Source: Bartonella tribocorum CIP 105476 (GTDB lineage Bacteria; Pseudomonadota; Alphaproteobacteria; Rhizobiales; Rhizobiaceae). Taken from it: DNA of 64,000 nucleotides. The stretch is from NCBI RefSeq assembly GCF_000196435.1, contig NC_010161.1, forward strand, positions 930,001 through 994,000. Reading direction: 5' to 3'. Shown piece by piece: positions 1 through 9,170 of this stretch. Position numbers and translations under genes: made by a program. The notes beneath the pieces are model-generated. The model did no database searches, was not told the DNA's origin, and saw only the letters and a program-made list of their open reading frames with translations. Positions within the stretch are counted from its first letter, which is position 1, and each line of letters begins with the position of its first letter.

Positions 1-1
1 A

Positions 2-199
2 ACGCGGGAGAAAGGGACAGGACTAGGCCTAGCCATTGTGCGCAAAGTTATTGAAGATCACGGTGGTTCCATGGAGCTTCATGATGCACCGAAGAGTTTT
101 TATGAAGGTCGTGGTGCGATGATCCGTTTGATATTTCCCTCAGATGGGGGTAAGCAGGGTAGTATTATACAAGCCATAAATCATAAGATAGGGGAATAG
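2..199 (+). CDS. ntrY: NtrY sensor histidine kinase, C-terminal end (partial)
   Basis: This is the last 65 codons of a histidine kinase whose start lies outside the window. The visible part is the end of the HATPase domain. It carries the G2-type nucleotide-binding box GTGLGLAIV near the left edge, followed by the usual short helix and strand (VIEDHGG, then GAMIRLIFP). It ends one base before the start of ntrX, so the two are almost certainly co-transcribed. In alphaproteobacteria the kinase directly upstream of ntrX is NtrY, a membrane sensor linked to nitrogen and redox control. The name rests on that neighbour and on the kinase box; the sensor domains cannot be seen here. Confidence 0.88.
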   Translation, partial: TREKGTGLGLAIVRKVIEDHGGSMELHDAPKSFYEGRGAMIRLIFPSDGGKQGSIIQAINHKIGE

Positions 200-200
200 T

Positions 201-1559
201 ATGGTATCAGATATCTTGATTGTTGATGATGAAGCAGATATTCGGGAGCTTGTTGCTGGTATTTTAGATGATGAAGGTTATGAAACGCGTGTTGCTTGTA
301 ATTCTGATGAAGCATTAGCACAAATTAGTGAGCGTATTCCAAAGCTCATTTTTTTAGATATTTGGTTACAGGGGAGTCGCCTCGATGGTTTGGCACTGCT
401 TGATGAAATTAAAACGCAATATCCAGCTCTTCCAGTCGTTATGATCTCAGGTCATGGTAATATTGAGACCGCTGTTTCTGCTATAAAGCGTGGGGCCTAT
501 GATTTTATTGAAAAACCTTTTAAAGCTGATAGACTTGTATTGGTTGCAGAGAGAACGCTTGAAAACTCAAATTTAAAACGTGAGCTTTTAGAATTGCGAA
601 AACGTTCAAACGAGACATTGGAGCTGCTCGGAAAATCGACAGTTATAAGAAATTTGCGTCAAATCATAGAAAAAGTAGCGCCAACCAATAGTCGCGTCAT
701 GATAACAGGTCCTTCAGGGGCTGGAAAAGAGACTGTTGCACGAACTATTCATGCGCTCTCAACACGTTCGAATGGGCCCTTTGTTACAATAAATGCAGCA
801 ACGATTACACCGGAAAGAATGGAAATAGAGTTGTTTGGTAGCGAAATGGAGGGAAGAGAGCGCAAGATCGGTGCCTTAGAAGAAGCCCATGGTGGGATAC
901 TCTATCTTGATGAAATTGCTGATATGCCACGTGAGACTCAAGGTAAGATTCTTCGGGTGTTAACGGGACAGACATTTGAGAGAGTTGGCGGTACAAAACG
1001 TGTTAAGGTGGATGTTCGTATTATTTCTTCAACCGCGCAAAATCTTGAAAACCTCATTTCTGACGGGCGCTTTAGAGAAGATCTTTTCCACCGCCTTTCC
1101 GTTGTTCCTATTGCTGTTCCGCCTCTTTCAGCCCGCCGTGAAGATATTCCAGAACTTGTCCATCATTTTGTAAAAACAATATCACAGCAGGTTGGAATTA
1201 AACCGCGTGAAATCAGTGATGATGTGATCGCTATTTTGCAAACGCATGCTTGGCCGGGTAATGTACGGCAATTACGGAATAATATCGAGCGCCTTCTTAT
1301 TCTTGTACGGGATGGTGATGGCCCTATAACAGCGGACTTTCTTCCCAGTGAAGTGAGTGATTCTTTACCGCGTCTTCAAATGGATTCGGATGAGAGTATA
1401 ATGGATTTACCATTGCGTGAAGCACGGGAATTGTTTGAAAAGAGATATTTAGTGGCGCAGATTGGGCGTTTGGGGGGGAATATATCGCGTACTGCTGAAT
1501 TTATAGGCATGGAGCGTTCAGCTTTGCACCGTAAACTTAAAGCGCTTGGAGTTTCTTAA
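201..1559 (+). CDS. ntrX: NtrX, NtrC-family response regulator
   Basis: 452-residue two-component regulator, partner of NtrY. The N-terminal receiver domain has acidic residues DDE near residue 9 and the probable phospho-acceptor Asp53 (FLDIW). A central AAA+ domain follows, with Walker A GPSGAGKE at about 170-177 and Walker B LYLDEI. A Fis-type helix-turn-helix closes the protein (NISRTAEFIGMERSALHRKL). The loop that carries GAFTGA in sigma-54 activators is replaced here (ELFGSEMEGRERKIGALEEA, about residues 210-229). It therefore probably does not remodel sigma-54 polymerase and may act as an ordinary DNA-binding regulator; that is inference. The start follows ntrY by one base. Confidence 0.95.
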   Translation: MVSDILIVDDEADIRELVAGILDDEGYETRVACNSDEALAQISERIPKLIFLDIWLQGSRLDGLALLDEIKTQYPALPVVMISGHGNIETAVSAIKRGAYDFIEKPFKADRLVLVAERTLENSNLKRELLELRKRSNETLELLGKSTVIRNLRQIIEKVAPTNSRVMITGPSGAGKETVARTIHALSTRSNGPFVTINAATITPERMEIELFGSEMEGRERKIGALEEAHGGILYLDEIADMPRETQGKILRVLTGQTFERVGGTKRVKVDVRIISSTAQNLENLISDGRFREDLFHRLSVVPIAVPPLSARREDIPELVHHFVKTISQQVGIKPREISDDVIAILQTHAWPGNVRQLRNNIERLLILVRDGDGPITADFLPSEVSDSLPRLQMDSDESIMDLPLREARELFEKRYLVAQIGRLGGNISRTAEFIGMERSALHRKLKALGVS

Positions 1560-1563
1560 AACA

Positions 1564-2940
1564 ATGCGTGTTATTATTTGTGGTGCAGGACAGGTTGGTT
1601 ATGGAATAGCAGAGCGTCTTGCTGCTGAAAATCATGATGTTACTGTTATTGATATTGAAACCAGATTAATTGAAAAAATTCGCGATACATTGGATGTGAG
1701 AGGTTTTGTTGGTCACGGTTCTCGTCCTGAAGTTCTTTTGGCTGCAGGTGCAGACAAGGCTGATATGTTGATTGCTGTTACTTTGTTTGATGAAGTGAAT
1801 ATGGTTACTTGTCAGGTCGCCCATTCGTTATTTGATGTTCCTACAAAAATTGCTCGTATTCGCTCACAATCTTATTTAGAACCACGCTATAAGACGCTTT
1901 TTTCCAGAGAAAATATTCCCATTGATGTGGTTATTTCACCAGAAGTTGAAGTCGGGGAAATGGTTTTACGTCGTATTGCTCTGCCTGGTGCAATAGATGT
2001 TCTTTATTTTTGTAATGATGATATTGTTGCGCTAGCCTTGGAATGTATGGAAGATTGTCCCGTTATTAATACACCTTTGCGTCAATTAACAGAGCTTTTT
2101 CCAGATCTTCAAACAACCGTTACCGCTATTAAACGTGGCACGGAATTATTGATTGCACATTCAGAAACGCAATTACGCGTTGGTGATATAACCTATCTTG
2201 TTGTTGCTCGTGAGCAGATGCGTCGTGCTGTCGGGCTTTTTGGTCATAAAGAACAAGATGCCCACCGCATGATTATTGCAGGGGGTGGTCACATTGGTCT
2301 TTATGTTGCTCAGGCTATTGAAAAGCGTCTCCATAAATTAAAATTGAAGATTATAGAAGCGCATAGAGAAAGAGCCCTCACAATTGCTGATCAGCTTGAA
2401 AAAACAACCGTTTTATATGGTAACGTGTTAGATCCAGTGATTCTTCAAGATGCGGGAATTGATCAGGCCGATTTAATGATTACATTGACCAATCAGGATC
2501 AGGTTAATCTTTTAAGCGCTATTATTGCTAAAAGATTAGGCTGCAAAGCTAATATGGTGTTGATTAATAATGTCGCTTACCAAGAATTTAGCCGTGCAGT
2601 TGGTGTGGATGCCTATCTGAATCCCCATAGCGTTACAATATCGAGAATTTTACAACAAATGCGCCGTGGGCGTATTCGTTCTGTTCATTCAGTTTTTAAT
2701 GGTCGAGCAGAAATTATTGAAGCTGAAGTGATGCAAACATCTTCATTGGTTGGCAAGTCATTATCAGAGCTTAATTTATCAGATGGTTTGAGAATTGGGG
2801 CAATTTATCGTAATAAGACAATCATACAGCTTTCAGCAGAGGCGCGTATTTTGTCTGGTGATAGAATAGTGATTTTTGCCCTTGCTGATAGAGTTCGTGA
2901 TGTTGAACAACTTTTTCGCGTAAGTTTGGAATATTTTTGA
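1564..2940 (+). CDS. trkA: TrkA, NAD-binding regulatory subunit of K+ uptake
   Basis: 458-residue cytoplasmic subunit that gates Trk/Ktr-type potassium transporters. It has two tandem RCK units, each a Rossmann fold. The first begins with GAGQVGYGIAERL at the N-terminus, the second with GGGHIGLYVAQAIE near the middle, each followed by a TrkA-C region. The ATG at 1564 is preferred because MRVIICGAG is the family's normal N-terminus; an in-frame upstream ATG at 1546 would overlap the end of ntrX. Only four bases separate it from ntrX, so it probably belongs to the same transcript, as in related rhizobial genomes. No membrane subunit (TrkH) lies in the window. Confidence 0.95.
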   Translation: MRVIICGAGQVGYGIAERLAAENHDVTVIDIETRLIEKIRDTLDVRGFVGHGSRPEVLLAAGADKADMLIAVTLFDEVNMVTCQVAHSLFDVPTKIARIRSQSYLEPRYKTLFSRENIPIDVVISPEVEVGEMVLRRIALPGAIDVLYFCNDDIVALALECMEDCPVINTPLRQLTELFPDLQTTVTAIKRGTELLIAHSETQLRVGDITYLVVAREQMRRAVGLFGHKEQDAHRMIIAGGGHIGLYVAQAIEKRLHKLKLKIIEAHRERALTIADQLEKTTVLYGNVLDPVILQDAGIDQADLMITLTNQDQVNLLSAIIAKRLGCKANMVLINNVAYQEFSRAVGVDAYLNPHSVTISRILQQMRRGRIRSVHSVFNGRAEIIEAEVMQTSSLVGKSLSELNLSDGLRIGAIYRNKTIIQLSAEARILSGDRIVIFALADRVRDVEQLFRVSLEYF

Positions 2941-2950
2941 TATATTATTT

Positions 2951-3760
2951 ATGGATATTTGTACTTTTTGGTATAGTGGACAGTTAAGATTGGTGGATAG
3001 GCTTTGTTTGTCCTCAATGGTTAGAACGGGACAGCGCGTTAAGCTTTTTAGTTATGATAAAAAAATAGACAATTTACCTGTTGGTGTTGAGTTGCATGAA
3101 GCCGAATCAATTTTACCACGTTCAGCAATTTATCGCCTTGATCCCAATTTTTCTGATGATAAACCAGGATTTACAATTGTTCAGTTCTCGGATTTTTTTC
3201 GTGTTATGCTGATGAAATATCAACAAGGTGTTTGGTTAGATACAGATGTTTACCTCGTTAAACAATTTCATCCAGATGCGAATAAGGTTTGGTTGGCAAG
3301 AGAAAATAATATAAGGGTAGGCGTTTCTGCCCTTTATTTTCCTTCAGATAACCCTATTATAAAAGTGTTTGAAGATTATTGGGCAGGCACAGAAATGATT
3401 CCTCATTGGCTTGGATTTAAGCGTCGTGTTTGGAGACCATTCTGGTTAAAGAGAAAAAAAATGCCAATTTTACCGGGAAATCTTGGCGTTACAATATTTG
3501 GTAATGACGGTATTTCACGATTAGCAAAACAATATGGTTTTTTTCATGAGGCAAAGGAAAAGGAAACTTTTTATTATTGGACTGGGCGAAAAACTGAGTA
3601 CATCTTTGAACCAGCTTTTGGCCTAAAACCGCTTACAGATTTACGCTTGATAGGATTCCATATTCACAGAAAGATCAAAACGACGCAAAGACCTCAGGAG
3701 GGAAGTTTTTACCATTGGGCAGTCTCTCGCATTCCTGAAATTCATGATTTGTTTAGGTAG
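2951..3760 (+). CDS. Glycosyltransferase with DXD motif (GT32-like)
   Basis: 269-residue protein resembling sugar transferases of the GT32/capsular polysaccharide group. The sequence FSDFFRVMLMKYQQGVWLDTDVYL carries the typical shape: an Arg-containing helix, then a metal-binding DTD at about residues 97-99. There is no signal peptide or clear membrane span, so it probably works on the cytoplasmic side of the inner membrane on a nucleotide-sugar donor. Acceptor and product cannot be told from sequence. It follows trkA by ten bases. In many relatives hfq and hflX follow trkA, so this gene may mark a rearrangement point. No other polysaccharide genes lie beside it. Confidence 0.75.
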   Translation: MDICTFWYSGQLRLVDRLCLSSMVRTGQRVKLFSYDKKIDNLPVGVELHEAESILPRSAIYRLDPNFSDDKPGFTIVQFSDFFRVMLMKYQQGVWLDTDVYLVKQFHPDANKVWLARENNIRVGVSALYFPSDNPIIKVFEDYWAGTEMIPHWLGFKRRVWRPFWLKRKKMPILPGNLGVTIFGNDGISRLAKQYGFFHEAKEKETFYYWTGRKTEYIFEPAFGLKPLTDLRLIGFHIHRKIKTTQRPQEGSFYHWAVSRIPEIHDLFR

Positions 3761-3907
3761 AGTTATTATTGCTATTTTAATCATTGAGATTTTAATCTAT
3801 CTGGGACAGCTCTTGATTGTCGCTTGCACAAGAGAGTAATGTTAACCTATGGATAAAAATATTGAATGTGTAAAGAGTGATTGTTATATGACAAGGAAAG
3901 TAAAAAT

Positions 3908-4540
3908 ATGAGTGATCCAATGAAAACAGCATTAAGCCTTGTTCCTATGGTTATTGAACAAACCAATCGTGGTGAACGGGCCTATGATATTTTTTCTCGT
4001 CTTTTAAAGGAGCGGATTATTTTTATTAATGGTCCTGTTGAAGATGGTATGGCGATGCTTGTTTGTGCACAATTACTTTTCTTGGAAGCGGAAAATCCTA
4101 AAAAAGAAATTAGTCTTTATATTAATTCTCCAGGTGGTGTCGTGACATCTGGTATGGCTATTTATGATACTATGCAGTTCATTCGTCCTCCTGTTTCTAC
4201 ACTTTGCATGGGACAGGCGGCATCTATGGGATCATTATTGCTAACAGCTGGAGCAAAAGGTCATCGTTTTGCATTGCCAAATGCACGTATTATGGTGCAT
4301 CAACCATCGGGCGGTTTTCAAGGTCAGGCTTCAGATATTGAGCGACATGCACAAGATATTATAAAGATGAAAAGGCGTTTAAATGAAATTTATGTTCAAC
4401 ATACAGGTCAAGGTTACGAGGTTATTGAGAGAACGCTCGATCGCGATCATTTTATGACAGCAGAAGAAGCTAAAGCGTTTGGCTTAGTTGATGATGTTAT
4501 ACACTATCGTGCAGAAACTGAAAAAGAAGAAAAAGATTAA
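3908..4540 (+). CDS. clpP: ClpP, ATP-dependent Clp protease proteolytic subunit
   Basis: 210-residue serine peptidase that forms the tetradecameric chamber fed by ClpX or ClpA, both encoded in this window. Ser106 ([10 protein letters not shown]) and His131 (MVHQPSGG) are spaced exactly as Ser97 and His122 of the E. coli enzyme; the Asp lies in the LDRDHFM region. The ATG at 3908 is chosen because AAGGAAAG sits a few bases upstream and [15 protein letters not shown] is a typical alphaproteobacterial N-terminus; an ATG at 3881 has no good ribosome site. clpX follows after 184 bases, and lon after that, giving the usual clpP-clpX-lon order. Confidence 0.97.
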   Translation: MSDPMKTALSLVPMVIEQTNRGERAYDIFSRLLKERIIFINGPVEDGMAMLVCAQLLFLEAENPKKEISLYINSPGGVVTSGMAIYDTMQFIRPPVSTLCMGQAASMGSLLLTAGAKGHRFALPNARIMVHQPSGGFQGQASDIERHAQDIIKMKRRLNEIYVQHTGQGYEVIERTLDRDHFMTAEEAKAFGLVDDVIHYRAETEKEEKD

Positions 4541-4724
4541 GAATTTTTATAGAAAAGACATCTACTTTAAATAAAGAGTTTTATAAAAGATATAGCAAAA
4601 ATTAAGAAAAACACCTAAAAATATTGAGACATTCATGGTTTTCTATATGTCTTTTAGTTTTCATGATGAAAAGCTTTCTTTGAAAAGGCGAAGTATTCAT
4701 ATATCGTGGTGAAAGGAAAGAAAA

Positions 4725-5999
4725 ATGAGCAAAATTAGCAATAGCGGGAACGAATCAAAAAATACTCTCTATTGCTCGTTCTGCGGCAAGAGTCAGCATG
4801 AGGTGCGTAAGCTTATTGCAGGGCCTACTGTATTTATCTGTGATGAATGTGTAGAGCTTTGCATGGATATTATTCGGGAGGAAAATAAGTCTTCTGGGGT
4901 TAAGGTGCGTGATGGTGTTCCTACTCCACAGGAAATTATAGCAGTTCTTGATGATTATGTTATTGGTCAGCAGCATGCAAAGCGTGTTCTTTCTGTTGCA
5001 GTGCATAATCATTATAAACGGTTAGCGCATCAGTCTAAAAGCAATGATATTGAGTTGGCTAAATCAAATATTCTTCTTGTTGGTCCAACAGGCTGTGGTA
5101 AAACTTATCTCGCACAAACATTGGCACGTATTATTGATGTCCCTTTTACGATGGCGGATGCCACCACTTTGACTGAAGCCGGTTATGTAGGGGAAGATGT
5201 TGAAAATATTATTTTAAAGCTTCTGCAAGCGGCAGATTATAATGTTGAACGTGCGCAGCGTGGTATTGTTTATATCGATGAGGTTGATAAGATTTCTCGT
5301 AAAGCTGACAATCCTTCTATTACAAGAGATGTTTCTGGAGAAGGGGTTCAGCAAGCATTATTAAAAATTATGGAAGGAACGATTGCTTCTGTTCCTCCAC
5401 AAGGTGGACGCAAACATCCGCAACAGGAGTTTCTTCAGGTTGATACCACAAATATTCTATTCATTTGTGGGGGAGCTTTTGCAGGTTTAGAGCGGATTAT
5501 TTCAGGGCGTGGTGAAAAAACTTCTATTGGTTTTTCTGCGACTGTTAAGGCCCCTGATGAACGTTGTGTTGGTGAAATTTTTCGTGATTTAGAACCTGAA
5601 GACCTTATAAAGTTTGGTTTAATACCAGAATTTATTGGGCGTCTTCCTATAGTGGCTACCTTAGAGGATTTAGACGTTAACGCTCTCATGCAAATTTTAT
5701 CACAACCTAAAAATGCATTAGTAAAGCAATATCAGCGTCTTTTTGAAATGGAAAATGTTGAGTTAGCATTTCATGAAGATGCTTTACGTGCTATTGCGAA
5801 GAAAGCCATTGAACGTAAAACTGGTGCACGTGGTTTACGTTCTATTATGGAGAAGATTCTTCTTGAGACGATGTTTGAACTACCGGCTCTTGAAGGTGTT
5901 CAAAAAGTGGTTATTTCGAGCGATGTCGTTGATGAAAAAGCGCGTCCTCTTTATATTTACTCAGAACGTGCAGAAGATAAAGAAAATGTATCAGCATGA
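4725..5999 (+). CDS. clpX: ClpX, ATPase unfoldase of ClpXP
   Basis: 424 residues. The N-terminal zinc-binding domain has four cysteines in CSFCGK and CDECVELC and binds adaptors and substrates. The single AAA+ module has Walker A GPTGCGKT (about 120-127), the pore loop GYVG, Walker B VYIDEVDK, the ClpX-specific RKH loop (GGRKHP), and a GARGLRSI sensor-2 region. It unfolds tagged proteins and passes them to ClpP. A clear Shine-Dalgarno (GAAAGGAAAG) precedes the ATG. It lies between clpP and lon on the same strand with gaps of about 180 bases, so each gene could also have its own promoter. Confidence 0.97.
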   Translation: MSKISNSGNESKNTLYCSFCGKSQHEVRKLIAGPTVFICDECVELCMDIIREENKSSGVKVRDGVPTPQEIIAVLDDYVIGQQHAKRVLSVAVHNHYKRLAHQSKSNDIELAKSNILLVGPTGCGKTYLAQTLARIIDVPFTMADATTLTEAGYVGEDVENIILKLLQAADYNVERAQRGIVYIDEVDKISRKADNPSITRDVSGEGVQQALLKIMEGTIASVPPQGGRKHPQQEFLQVDTTNILFICGGAFAGLERIISGRGEKTSIGFSATVKAPDERCVGEIFRDLEPEDLIKFGLIPEFIGRLPIVATLEDLDVNALMQILSQPKNALVKQYQRLFEMENVELAFHEDALRAIAKKAIERKTGARGLRSIMEKILLETMFELPALEGVQKVVISSDVVDEKARPLYIYSERAEDKENVSA

Positions 6000-6183
6000 C
6001 ATTGTGCGATATACAATATAAAAAGTTGTTCATGAACGGTATTTAATGGGCGTTTCTAATAATATCGTTATAATGCTTGATTTATGTGTTAGCAATTACC
6101 ACTTCATTTATTGTGGAGAGCTGAGGTTTTCTAAGGGTGGGTTTGGTGTTGTAGATAGCTCATAGGCTCCAGAAAGGAGAGTT

Positions 6184-8610
6184 ATGCAATATATTGATGA
6201 AAAGACAGATGAAGTAAGAGATGGGGTTTATGCTGTTTTGCCTCTTCGTGATATTGTTGTCTTCCCCCATATGATTGTTCCACTTTTTGTGGGGCGTGAA
6301 AAATCGATTCGTGCTCTTGAAGAAACGATGGCGGTTGATAAGCAAATACTCTTGGTGACACAAAAAAACGCTTCTGATGATGATCCAAAATCAGAAGATA
6401 TTTATCATATTGGTACATTTGCGAATATTCTCCAGCTTTTAAAACTTCCTGATGGCACTGTAAAGGTTTTGGTTGAAGGGACTGCACGTGCAAAAATTAG
6501 TCAATTTTCTTTAAGTGAAGATTATCATCAGGCTTTTGCGACTGTTACAGAAGAACTTAGAGAGAGTGATGTTGAGATTGAAGCTCTTTCAAGGTCGGTG
6601 ATTGCTTATTTTGAAAATTATGTAAAGCTTAATAAAAAAATCTCTCCTGAAGTTGTCAATGCGATTAGCCAGATTGATAATCCTTCTAAGCTTGCTGATA
6701 CAATTGCCTCTCATTTGATGATTAAACTTTCAGAAAAACAGGAAATATTAGAGCTCTTACCTGTACGTGCCCGTCTTGAACGTGTTCTTTCTTTCATGGA
6801 AGGAGAAATTTCTGTTTTGCAGGTTGAAAAACGCATTCGTTCCCATGTTAAACGGCAAATGGAAAAAAACCAACGGGAATATTATCTCAATGAGCAGATG
6901 AAGGCTATTCAAAAAGAGTTAGGATCAGGAGATGATAGTCGCGATGAGCTCTCTGAACTAGAAGACCGTATTAAGAGTACAAAACTTTCCAAGGAAGCAC
7001 AGGAAAAAGCTGGAGCAGAATTGAGAAAATTACGGAATATGTCTCCTATGTCTGCAGAAGCGACAGTTGTGCGGAACTATCTTGATTGGTTATTAGCAAT
7101 GCCTTGGGGTAAAAAATCTAAGATTAAAAATAATTTAGATTTTGCTGAAAAGATCATGAATAATGAACATTTCGGTCTTGAAAAAGTTAAGGAGAGAATT
7201 ATTGAATATTTGGCGGTGCAAAGTCGCGCATCAAAGATAAAAGGTCCCATTATTTGTTTGTTAGGTCCTCCTGGTGTTGGAAAAACATCATTAGCGCGCT
7301 CTATTGCCAAGGCGACGGGGCGTGAATATGTTCGTATCTCGTTGGGAGGTGTACGGGATGAAGCAGAAATTCGCGGACATCGCCGAACATATATTGGTTC
7401 GATGCCTGGAAAAATTATTCAGTCTATGAAAAAAGCAAAAAAGTCTAATCCACTTTTTTTGCTTGATGAAATTGATAAAATGGGACAAGATTTTCGTGGA
7501 GATCCTTCCTCTGCTTTATTAGAAGTTCTTGATCCTGAACAAAATGGTACATTCATTGACCACTATTTGGAAGTTGAATATGATCTTTCTGATGTCATGT
7601 TTATCACAACTGCCAATACGCTTAATATTCCAAGTCCGTTAATGGATCGAATGGAAATTATTCGTATTGCTGGTTATACTGAATGTGAAAAAATGGAAAT
7701 TGTTAAGCAGCATCTTTTACCAAAGGCACTCAAAGATCACTGTTTATCTAAAAAAGAACTTAGCATTTCTGATGGAGCACTAAGGTCGATTATTCAGTTT
7801 TACACACGTGAAGCAGGGGTTCGTAATCTTGAGCGTGAACTCATGAAAATTGCCCGTAAATCTGTTACAAAAATTCTCAAAACGCACCAAAAATCTGTAA
7901 AAGTCACAGAAAATAATCTCAATGATTTCTTGGGTGTTAAACGTTATCATTATAATCAGATTGAAGGAGAAAATCATATTGGTGTTGTGACAGGTCTTGC
8001 TTGGACAGAAGTTGGTGGAGAGCTATTGACTATTGAAGGTGTGATGATGCCCGGCAAAGGCAAGATGACTGTAACGGGAAATTTGCGCGATATTATGAAA
8101 GAGTCTATTTCCGCGGCAGCATCTTATGTACGTTCGCGTGCTGTTGATTTTGGTATTGAACCTCCACTTTTTGAAAAACGCGATATCCATGTTCATGTTC
8201 CAGAGGGGGCGACACCGAAAGATGGTCCATCTGCTGGAATTGCAATGGTGACAGCAATTGTTTCAGTTCTTACAGGGATAGCTGTGCATAAAGATATTGC
8301 AATGACGGGTGAAATTACTTTACGTGGACGTGTTTTACCAATTGGTGGATTAAAAGAAAAACTTCTAGCTGCTCTTCGAGGAGGAATAAAAAAAGTCCTT
8401 ATTCCGGAAGAAAACGCAAAAGATTTGGTTGATATTCCTGATGATGTCAAAAATAACATGGAAATTATTCCGGTAAATCATGTGAGTGAAGTTTTGAAAC
8501 ACGCTTTGGTTCATTCTCCTGACACTATTGAGTGGAAAGAACCTTCTACAGTAGCTGTTCCTATCCGGTCAGAGAGCAGTGATAGTGAAGGAATACAGAT
8601 TGCGCACTGA
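6184..8610 (+). CDS. lon: Lon, ATP-dependent serine protease
   Basis: 808-residue LonA protease with the normal domain order. An N-terminal substrate-binding LAN domain is followed by a coiled-coil region (QMEKNQREYYLNEQMKAIQ), an AAA+ module with Walker A GPPGVGKT at about 361-368 and Walker B LFLLDEIDK, and the peptidase domain. The catalytic dyad is Ser683 in KDGPSAGIAM and Lys726 in GGLKEK, with the same spacing as the E. coli enzyme. It degrades misfolded and regulatory proteins in the cytoplasm. AAGGAGAG lies just upstream of the ATG. The clpX-lon gap is 184 bases and may hold a stress promoter, but I could not identify one with confidence. Confidence 0.97.
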   Translation: MQYIDEKTDEVRDGVYAVLPLRDIVVFPHMIVPLFVGREKSIRALEETMAVDKQILLVTQKNASDDDPKSEDIYHIGTFANILQLLKLPDGTVKVLVEGTARAKISQFSLSEDYHQAFATVTEELRESDVEIEALSRSVIAYFENYVKLNKKISPEVVNAISQIDNPSKLADTIASHLMIKLSEKQEILELLPVRARLERVLSFMEGEISVLQVEKRIRSHVKRQMEKNQREYYLNEQMKAIQKELGSGDDSRDELSELEDRIKSTKLSKEAQEKAGAELRKLRNMSPMSAEATVVRNYLDWLLAMPWGKKSKIKNNLDFAEKIMNNEHFGLEKVKERIIEYLAVQSRASKIKGPIICLLGPPGVGKTSLARSIAKATGREYVRISLGGVRDEAEIRGHRRTYIGSMPGKIIQSMKKAKKSNPLFLLDEIDKMGQDFRGDPSSALLEVLDPEQNGTFIDHYLEVEYDLSDVMFITTANTLNIPSPLMDRMEIIRIAGYTECEKMEIVKQHLLPKALKDHCLSKKELSISDGALRSIIQFYTREAGVRNLERELMKIARKSVTKILKTHQKSVKVTENNLNDFLGVKRYHYNQIEGENHIGVVTGLAWTEVGGELLTIEGVMMPGKGKMTVTGNLRDIMKESISAAASYVRSRAVDFGIEPPLFEKRDIHVHVPEGATPKDGPSAGIAMVTAIVSVLTGIAVHKDIAMTGEITLRGRVLPIGGLKEKLLAALRGGIKKVLIPEENAKDLVDIPDDVKNNMEIIPVNHVSEVLKHALVHSPDTIEWKEPSTVAVPIRSESSDSEGIQIAH

Positions 8611-8792
8611 TTCACTCATCTCATTTATTATCGGCATTTTTAGAGAGGAGAGGATGTTGTCGTGATTATTATTTTATTTTTTGTTGAAAAAAGTGAAAAA
8701 TTCCGTGAATAACTGTGATTATTGCTAAAAAAACAATGTTTTGGATAAAAATAAGACTTCTGTTTGCTGTACTTTTCAATAAACTAACCAAT

Positions 8793-8811
8793 AACATGAT
8801 TAGGTCATGTT
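8793..8811. promoter_or_regulatory. Inverted repeat upstream of the HU gene
   Basis: A perfect 7-base inverted repeat, AACATGA / TCATGTT with a 5-base centre, lies about 30 bases before the HU start. Its size and position fit an operator or a short 5'-UTR hairpin. No regulator can be named from sequence. Confidence 0.4.
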
Positions 8812-8841
8812 GTCAGGTAATATAGGAAAAGGAAATATTTC

Positions 8842-9120
8842 ATGAATAAAAGTGAATTGGTTAGTTCCGTTGCTGAAAAGGCAGGTGTTTCGAAAGCGCA
8901 AGCTGGTGCTGTTGTTGACGCTTTTATGGCTTCTGTAACAGAAGCTTTAGCTTCAGGGGGCGATGTTCGTCTTCCAGGTTTTGGCTCTTTTGAAGTTTCT
9001 CATCGTGCTGCGACAAAGGGGCGTAATCCTTCAACTGGTGCTGAAATCGATATTCCAGCACGTTCTGTACCTAAATTTTCAGCAGGAAAAAGCCTTAAAG
9101 AAGCAGTTAATAAAAAATAA
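8842..9120 (+). CDS. hupB: HU-family DNA-binding protein
   Basis: 92-residue histone-like protein that bends DNA and compacts the nucleoid. It shows the family fold: two N-terminal helices (MNKSELVSSVAEKAGVSKAQ), then the signature GFGSFEV and the DNA-binding arm around GRNPSTGAEIDIPA, ending with PKFSAGKSLKEAVN. AAAGGAAA precedes the ATG. A gene of this kind after lon is the common rhizobial order. It is monocistronic, with a strong terminator about 15 bases downstream and an inverted repeat upstream. HU rather than IHF is favoured by this arm sequence and by the position next to lon. Confidence 0.93.
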   Translation: MNKSELVSSVAEKAGVSKAQAGAVVDAFMASVTEALASGGDVRLPGFGSFEVSHRAATKGRNPSTGAEIDIPARSVPKFSAGKSLKEAVNKK

Positions 9121-9133
9121 TTTAAACAACATT

Positions 9134-9169
9134 AAAAAAAACCCGGTTTATTTATAAGCGGGTTTTTTT
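9134..9169 (+). terminator. Rho-independent terminator of the HU gene
   Basis: A ten-base stem, AAAAAACCCG paired with CGGGTTTTTT, surrounds a 13-base loop and ends in a T run. It lies just after the HU stop codon and should end that transcript. Confidence 0.9.
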
Positions 9170-9170
9170 A

